Origin: Micractinium sp. NFX-FRZ
Taxonomy: Eukaryota; Chlorophyta; Trebouxiophyceae; Chlorellales; Chlorellaceae
Assembly (NCBI GenBank): GCA_029339195.1
Contig: JAPTJF010000213.1
Location: forward strand, 37,316 to 101,315
Reading direction: 5' to 3'
DNA length: 64,000 nucleotides
How positions within the stretch are numbered: the first letter of the stretch is position 1; each line of letters begins with the position of its first letter. Positions 58,701 to 64,000 of the stretch are shown one piece after another. Both the position numbers and the translations under genes were made by a program. The notes under the pieces were generated by a model that worked only from the letters and a program-made list of their open reading frames with translations, had not been told where the DNA came from and ran no database searches.

Positions 58701-60020
58701 ACATGCCGCTGATCCGTCGGCACTTGTGCCTTTCCCGCAGGGAGGCGGGCCAGTGCGGACGATGAACCAGCTGGCATGGGGGGTGGATCTGGTGGAGGAG
58801 CAGCTGCTGGCCAGCGCGGGTGAGAGGGTGGCACTCCTCTGCTTGTCTGCCACCTTCCGCTGCTGCTGCGGGGCTGGGAGGTGGACCTCGTGGGCAGCTG
58901 CTGGCCAGTGCCGCTGAGAGGCCTGCACACATCTGTTTGTTTCCTGCTGCTGCGGCTGCTGCTGCGGCTGTGGCACAGGACGTGCAAAGCCCTTGCTTTG
59001 CTTGCACTGTTGGCCTGGGGGGGTGGAGCAGCTGGCTGCCTGCACGGGTGGGAGAAGCGGGTGATGCCCCTGGCTCTCTCCCTGCCCGGCCATCCACCCT
59101 TGCCACCACCTCGGCCGCGCTGCTCGCATCTGTTCACGACCCAGATGCCCATGGATGCTTACTCGCTCAGCCTCCGCCCCCGCCCGCCCATTCAATTGCT
59201 TCCCGCAACACCGGCGTGCCCCTCGCCCCTCCGCCTCAACCTTGCCCACACCTGCCCCCTGCACCCATCCTGCCCTGCCTTGCCGCAGGCATTCCCTCGC
59301 GGCCCAACGTGGCGCCTCGGCCGCTGCGCAACATTGCGGAGTACAGTGTGAACGCGCTGAAGACTGGCAAGCTGCGGGTAGGTCTTGGGTGTGTGGCGAG
59401 AAGTAAAGGAGTGTGCAAGAGAGAGTGGCTGTGTGGGGGTCGAGCATAGAGAGCGTGTGCTGAAACCGTCTCAAGATGGTTCTCTGCATACGTGAATGGA
59501 AAGGTTGCCACCTGCACTCCTGTCGATCCATCAATCATCTGATGTACTGCTTTCATGTTGACGTGTACTGCCTGCAGGACCTGGACTTCCTGAAGCCCTA
59601 CCTGGGGCGCCCAGACGTGCTGTATGCCAACCCGCTGGTGGAGGCGGGGGAAAAGGTGGGCCACTTGATCCTTTCGTCTGCCTTTCTTCGCCCTCCTTTT
59701 CTGCTGCCTTGAGCTCCGGGAGGCGGACAAGGCGTGCAGGGGCGCAGCAGAGGGCAAGGCAGCATGCGTGTACGCCCTCGCATGGAACAAACCCTGCCAC
59801 CATACAGGTGTACCTGCGAGCAGCTGTGTACCTGTGAGTGTATGCCAGTTTGAAGCATTCCGTTATCCTTCCTCCCACCCTTGTGCAGGTGGTCTGTGTC
59901 CAGGACGGCCTGCCCACCTGGATCTGTGAGTTCATGGTGAGCCGGGGCAACATCCACGAGGCGATCGAGTATGTCAAGAAGATTGAGGCGGAAGTGCAGA
60001 AGGCGATGGTGATTGAGTGA
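52722..60020 (+). CDS. ATP-grasp ligase, carnosine-synthase-like
   Basis: Eighteen exons: 52722-52925, 53064-53126, 53720-53860, 54293-54377, 54659-54747, 55125-55229, 55521-55622, 55921-56028, 56284-56394, 56745-56825, 57206-57295, 57659-57712, 58118-58213, 58429-58497, 58741-58819, 59289-59377, 59578-59655 and 59889-60020. They give 591 residues in frame. The order fits an ATP-grasp enzyme: an N-domain with VLVFITAGYSSKRF, DKHATRAIMEEAGLPTPRN entering the grasp, FPAVIKPIHGAASLGV as the ATP-binding lysine strand with a glycine-rich loop, CLMEEYLDGPEVDVDLVF, and the metal-binding IEVNCRMGGGPV. It most resembles carnosine synthase (CARNS1), which joins beta-alanine or GABA to histidine, but substrate cannot be read from sequence; other amino-acid ligases share the fold. 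Exon 3 is assumed to end at 53860 (CTG|GTGCGC). Several introns hold copies of exon edges. Confidence 0.85.
55319..55347. repeat. (CA)n microsatellite in an intron of the ATP-grasp gene
   Basis: About 14 CA units with more CA-rich sequence just upstream (from about 55250), between exons 6 and 7. Confidence 0.85.
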
Positions 60021-61881
60021 AGGAAAGGTAGTCCATGATGGCGATGGGGGAAGAGAAGGAGGGGCCGCCAAAAGACCCAGTGAGCGCATGGCGGTGGCGG
60101 CAGAGCGACAAGGGAACTTGTATACACACATTGCTGCACCCGTGCTGCGGGGGCAAACACAGCGTTGCACGCCCTGCTTCGCGCGGCTGCAGCTGTCAGC
60201 TCTGGATGGCTGACACGCCGCAGCACCCTAGCATGTTGCTACCTTTTGGCAGCGGGCCCGCCCGCCGTGAGGGGGCTGCCCACCCCGCCTGGGGGGCGTC
60301 CGCGCTCTACTTGTGCTCCCAAGCTCCGTGCTTGCGCTCCAATCAAAACCTGCTACCCCCTTTTATGCCACCTCTGCCGACGTTTGTGAGCTTGTATATC
60401 TGACAACGGTAATGCTACCAGAGTAGGCTCGGTGGCCGTGTTGCACTGCAGCACATAAAGATATGTCCTGGTTGCGGCAGATAGGCGAGCAAGGCAACGG
60501 GAGTGCTCCCTGCCTGCCTCTGCATGTTTGCCTGCCTGCCTACCTGCCTGGCCACCCACTTGCTTGCCTGCCCCGGCGGAAGCTTTGAAGTGCTGCTAGT
60601 AGAGTTGACCACTGGTTCGATGGTGCTTGCGTGGCTAGTGGCACCTGCCACACTGTGCCGGCCAAGTGCTCGCAGGTGATTGAAAAAGAGCGGCAGTCTG
60701 GTGCCTCACCCGCAGCTGCGCCCGCCTGCAGCGCTCCCTAGCGTGGCTGGCTGTAACCACGGCATTATGTTGCCGATGACGCCAGCTCATTGTGGGCGCA
60801 TTGCTCACGACATTTCCTGCTTAATGTGCATCGTGTTGCTGCCATTACGCGAAGAACGTGCTGGCGCTGATTCTGCAGTGCTTGCGCTTGCAGCCAGCAG
60901 AGCGGCCGACAACGGCGAGCATGCTGCAGCGGTTGCAAGCAGAGGCAAGCGCGACCGTCTAAAAATGTCGCAACTGTGCTGGTTCTCATTCCATCGGATG
61001 TAACGCCTGCCGCAGGTCAGCCAGCAAGAAACATGAGCCCAACTGGCACAAGCCATCTCCTTTCTCCTGTTTTGCAATACCCACTCATCCCCACTTTTGT
61101 CATCCACCTCTCCTCCTCTTGCTGGCCCCGCATGTTGATGAGTGGGTGCATGGGTGGGATTGGGACATATGCAAGTACTTCTCTGCCCTTGCACCCGTGA
61201 ACACCCCTAAACACGCTAGTAGAATCGCTCATGAGCTGCTCTACACTGGGGGTTTGTATCGCAAGTTTCATTGCTGAGAAACGGACTGTAAACACAAGCA
61301 AGAAATGGCCGACGTGAGCTGCGGGGCAGATGATCTGCGTGCAAGAAAACTGGCAGAGTGGAGAAACAAACAGGAAGGTTGTGCACGAGAACACTGTTTT
61401 CGCGCATGATAGATACGGAATTTCACCCGCGCGCTCAGCTCCTCTGGTCACCCTGCCTTGTCGTGAAAAGGCTCCAAGGTGTTGTGGTGGTCTTGCAGAT
61501 TTGATGAAGCAGTTGCTGCCACGGTCACCGAGTCTTCGAGCTCCCAACATTCTGTCCATGGGACAAGTCATCAGGTCGCCAGTTGACAAGTGGAGATGCC
61601 ACTTTGAATTGGACCATCTAACCAATCGCCAGAAGCGGAGGCGAGAGATGTGTTGGCTCATTGGTGTGCGTGCATTTCATCAGCCGCTTACTCCCCGCGG
61701 TATCACACAGTGTGGAACTGCAGGGGTACGGATGGAGCATCACACTGTCATTGCCTGAGGCTAGAAACGTGTCGGGGGTCAACGTCCGTCTACATGAAGC
61801 AACAAAGAGTGCACACAGTGTGATATGTGAGCATGTGACTATGCATGCTCGGGCTGATCTGCCATCCCATCCAAAGCCTAC
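60021..61881. other. Gene-poor stretch downstream of the ATP-grasp gene
   Basis: No coding region is supported on either strand. It contains a TGCC-rich low-complexity segment at about 60508-60575 and TGTAA motifs at 60752, 60999 and 61286. GC content is lower than in the genes to the left. Confidence 0.5.
60752..60756 (+). terminator. Putative poly(A) signal TGTAA for the ATP-grasp gene
   Basis: First TGTAA after the stop, about 730 nt downstream. Confidence 0.35.
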
Positions 61882-62040
61882 CTGCTCCGGCCTATAAAAC
61901 GTGCCTCCATCGTTGCTCACGAATACCAGGGATACGCATGTCGGATATTCAATTTGCTCGTTTGCTGTGACATACTTGTCTATCCATGCCTTGGTTGCCT
62001 CATAGCTAGGAGGGCCCGTGTTGAATGATTTTACAGTAGT
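61882..62040 (-). CDS. Isolated exon-like segment of an unrecognised gene
   Basis: A 53-codon open segment is flanked by a good acceptor (GGTGCAG before 62040) and donor (GTAGGC after 61882) on the minus strand. Its product reads like real protein: VKSFNTGPPSYEATKAWIDK, then YPTCVSLVFVSNDGG and FYRPEQ. Third positions are A/T-rich, unlike every other gene in the window. Neighbouring exons could not be placed. It may be a gene with different codon use, a remnant of one, or part of a mobile element. Confidence 0.35.
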
Positions 62041-63098
62041 CTGCACCAGCAGGCAGGAGAGCAAAAAACGGCGGCAGTTACACGGCAGTGTGCGTGCAAG
62101 CTCAGGGAATGGGGAATCATTTGACATGCACAAGAGAAATGAAGAAGCATGTAGTGAAGGACAACCGCCACATTATTTTAACTACGTTGTTTGGCGACCT
62201 TTGCGCCCTCCACACCAGTTCTTCCCTGTAGGGCAGCCCCAGCGGGAGTCCCCGTCCTTAGCTGAGTTCCATGCCCGCCTAACAGAGCCTCGTGCCCGCT
62301 CACCCATCACCCCGTGATACTCCGCCCACCCACTCAACCTGGCCCACCCTCACACACACTTAATGCGGGACAACACATGGTAAGCACAAAAAAGCAAGCC
62401 CGCAGCCCCAATGCCTGGCAGCGCTCCCTTGGGGCTACCTTGCTTTTGTTTGCTTTTGCTACCACTCTAGACATTTGCCTTGGGGCTACCACTCTAGACA
62501 CAAAATGTCCCCTTCATTGCTATCCTTTCACATGTGTTACCATTCATGCGCCAGCCAGCCGCCCAACACTGTGACGGCTTGGCGCCACAGGCGCTTGCCG
62601 GGCCAGCAGGGCATTCATGCTGCCTAGTGACAGTGAGGGGGAAGAGACACAACCTCTGCTGGTGTAGCCACATGTTTTGCTGAGCTGCTCTGGCTGGCGG
62701 TGTGCGTGTGTGTTACACACGCTATGATGGTCGACAATGGGATGTATCGCATGATGACTCTAGAGGGCAGATCATGGCAGTGCAGAAAATGTGAGACTGA
62801 TAAGTGCTACCAGCCGTCGGGCCGCCTAAACCGCCGTCCAAGCCGCAAGCCGCTGGAACCCCGGCTGCAACCCCGCCGACTATGGTGTCTGTATGTTGCA
62901 GGGGTACTCTGTACCTGCAACGACCCGCTAGCCGGGTGCCACAATCCAACCACAAGTAACAGTGAAATTGGTGAATGGTCGCCCTTGGGCACCACTAGCC
63001 CTTTTCATCTGTTACACTGTACGGTCGTCAGAACAGACTGTCTCGCTGGCTGCATGGCAGGCTGCACGGCTGACTGGCTGACACTGCTGGCCGGCTGG
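62041..63098. other. Region without a supported gene
   Basis: Short reading frames exist on both strands but none shows the third-position bias or splice sites of the other genes. A small direct repeat around CTACCACTCTAGACA occurs at about 62458-62500. Confidence 0.45.
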
Positions 63099-63508
63099 CT
63101 AATGCCGGAAAACTGCCTCCGCAAGCCCCGCTGCGGAGCCCACCCCCAAAGTAGCTGACTTGGTAGCTGACTGGTGCCTTTGGCTTAATTTCCTGTTGGC
63201 TTCCTCAACCCCACGCCCTCGGGCTGTAGTCTTCTTCTTCTTCTTAACAGCAGCAGGGCCGGTAGCAGTACCAGACCAGGGGAGAGCCGACGGCGCGGCA
63301 GCAGCAGGGCCGGTAGCAGTACCAGACCAGGGGGCTGGCGCGTGGCCAGGGGCGGCGAAGGAGGGGGCGGGCGGACAGGAGGGGGCGGCCGGGTTGGCGG
63401 GGGCGTGGGCGGCGGCCTGGTAGGCGGTGGGTTGGGCGAGCGAGGAGGCGGCCGCACAGGAGGAGGTGGGCGGTTGGGTGGGGGAGTGGGCGGCGGCCTG
63501 GTGGGCGG
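63099..63508 (-). CDS. Ala-rich reading frame with a Lys/Arg tail, 5' end not defined
   Basis: The minus-strand frame ending at TAG 63099-63101 stays open for about 136 codons and shows strong C/G at third positions, unlike the overlapping Pro-rich frame. It reads as Ala/Pro/Ser-rich sequence with YQAAAHAPANPA, a doubled PWSGTATGPAA motif, then a basic segment KKKKKTTARGRGVEEANRKLSQ. No ATG or upstream exon could be fixed. Composition suggests a nucleic-acid-binding or disordered tail; no family is recognised. It could be the 3' exon of a gene reaching beyond 63.5 kb. Confidence 0.35.
63248..63333. repeat. 51-bp-period direct repeat inside the Ala-rich frame
   Basis: A 35-nt block containing GGGCCGGTAGCAGTACCAGA occurs at 63248-63282 and again at 63299-63333. 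The 51-bp offset is a whole number of codons and repeats the PWSGTATGPAA peptide. Confidence 0.8.
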
Positions 63509-63712
63509 CATATTCAGAGAGGGGAAGGCGGGGGCGGCCGCACAGGGGGGGGTGGTCTGGATGGAGGTGGGGGGCGTGACGGAGGGGGGGTTACGGACGC
63601 GGGCACTATGAATTACGGGGGTGTTTTATGAGAAGTAATGCTAGGGAGTTTCGCCCATTACCTGTTAATTCAGTGGTGGCCTGGGCGAGCCTGCCCCCGA
63701 CCCGTTAGAGCT

Positions 63713-63834
63713 GCCATAACCCACCATAACCCACCATAACCCCTCATAACACACCATCCATTTGGAAACAAATTACGGGGCGTAACGGGGAGTTATGGGA
63801 CCGTGCAACCATTACCGGGCCGTAACTCCCCGTT
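63713..63834. repeat. CCATAACCCA repeats and a 15-bp inverted repeat
   Basis: CCATAACCCA-type units repeat head to tail at about 63713-63750. Further on, AACGGGGAGTTATGG (63784-63798) pairs with CCGTAACTCCCCGTT (63820-63834) with one mismatch. Additional TTACGGGG pieces flank it. This may be the end of a small non-autonomous mobile element, but no target-site duplication was identified. The rest of 63509-64000 shows no gene. Confidence 0.55.
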
Positions 63835-64000
63835 GCAGCAAATTCCACCCAAATGCGCACACCGGCAGGGCGAGCCTAGTTTCCATATTGTGAGTGTTGA
63901 ACAACACTGATGGTCTGGGATCTTGAACTCCTGTGGCGTTGCAAGGAGTTGATGTGGCTGTGTGCAGCCTCTACGCCTCGCCGCTGGCGCCGCTCGTTAA

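Noticed and set aside
60680..61003. Plus-strand frame of 107 codons downstream of the ATP-grasp gene
   Set aside because: No third-position bias, no recognisable motif, and it lies within the probable 3' UTR and intergenic sequence.
63185..63511. Minus-strand Pro-rich reading frame looking like a hydroxyproline-rich protein (TRPPPTPPP blocks)
   Set aside because: Third positions in this frame are mixed, whereas the overlapping Ala-rich frame has almost only C/G at third positions. The Pro-rich frame is probably a shadow.

Overview
This is nuclear DNA of a green alga, most likely a trebouxiophyte of the Chlorella type. The evidence is very GC-rich sequence with strongly GC-biased third codon positions, genes cut into many short exons (about 117 introns resolved here), TGTAA motifs downstream of most stop codons, chloroplast-type leader peptides, Ser/Pro- and Ala/Pro-rich secreted proteins, and long Ala/Gln/Ser/Gly runs inside conserved enzymes. 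Assignment to a species is not possible from this window alone. Exon coordinates were worked out by hand from reading-frame continuity and splice consensus; nearly every model closes in frame across all its junctions.

Layout. 1-16.1 kb is rich in secreted proteins: a cysteine-rich protein built from a tandem array of small phase-0 exons (minus, runs off the left edge), a large secreted protein with a Pro-rich hinge (minus), the Golgi protein SYS1 (minus), a CBS-domain SNF4/PV42-like protein (plus), and a small Ala/Pro-rich disulfide-rich protein (plus). 16.8-20.1 kb has a plastid bacterial-PH-like membrane protein (minus) and a 93-residue single-span membrane protein (plus). 20.3-33.2 kb has an organellar leucyl-tRNA synthetase and a GapC-type glyceraldehyde-3-phosphate dehydrogenase, both plus. 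34-60 kb has VPS25 (ESCRT-II, minus), PAN2 deadenylase (plus), HISN3/HisA (minus), GRC3/NOL9 RNA kinase (plus) and a carnosine-synthase-like ATP-grasp enzyme (plus). 60-64 kb is sparse: one exon-like segment with unusual codon use, one Ala-rich reading frame, and small repeats and inverted repeats.

The genes do not form one pathway. Several sit in divergent pairs with short shared 5' regions: SYS1/CBS protein, VPS25/PAN2 and HISN3/GRC3. Others converge.

The most unusual signal is structural. Many introns carry a degenerate copy of the neighbouring exon edge together with its splice site, usually 75-150 bp from the true exon and mostly on its 5' side. At least five of these copies keep an AG acceptor in frame with an open path into the true exon, so they could act as alternative 3' splice sites. 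They may also be traces of how introns are gained or lengthened by local tandem duplication in this lineage. Other points of note are GC-AG introns at about 4%, a 40-bp near-perfect hairpin in a GapC intron, and a PAN2 whose ubiquitin-hydrolase-like domain appears to keep a Cys-His-Asn/Asp set.
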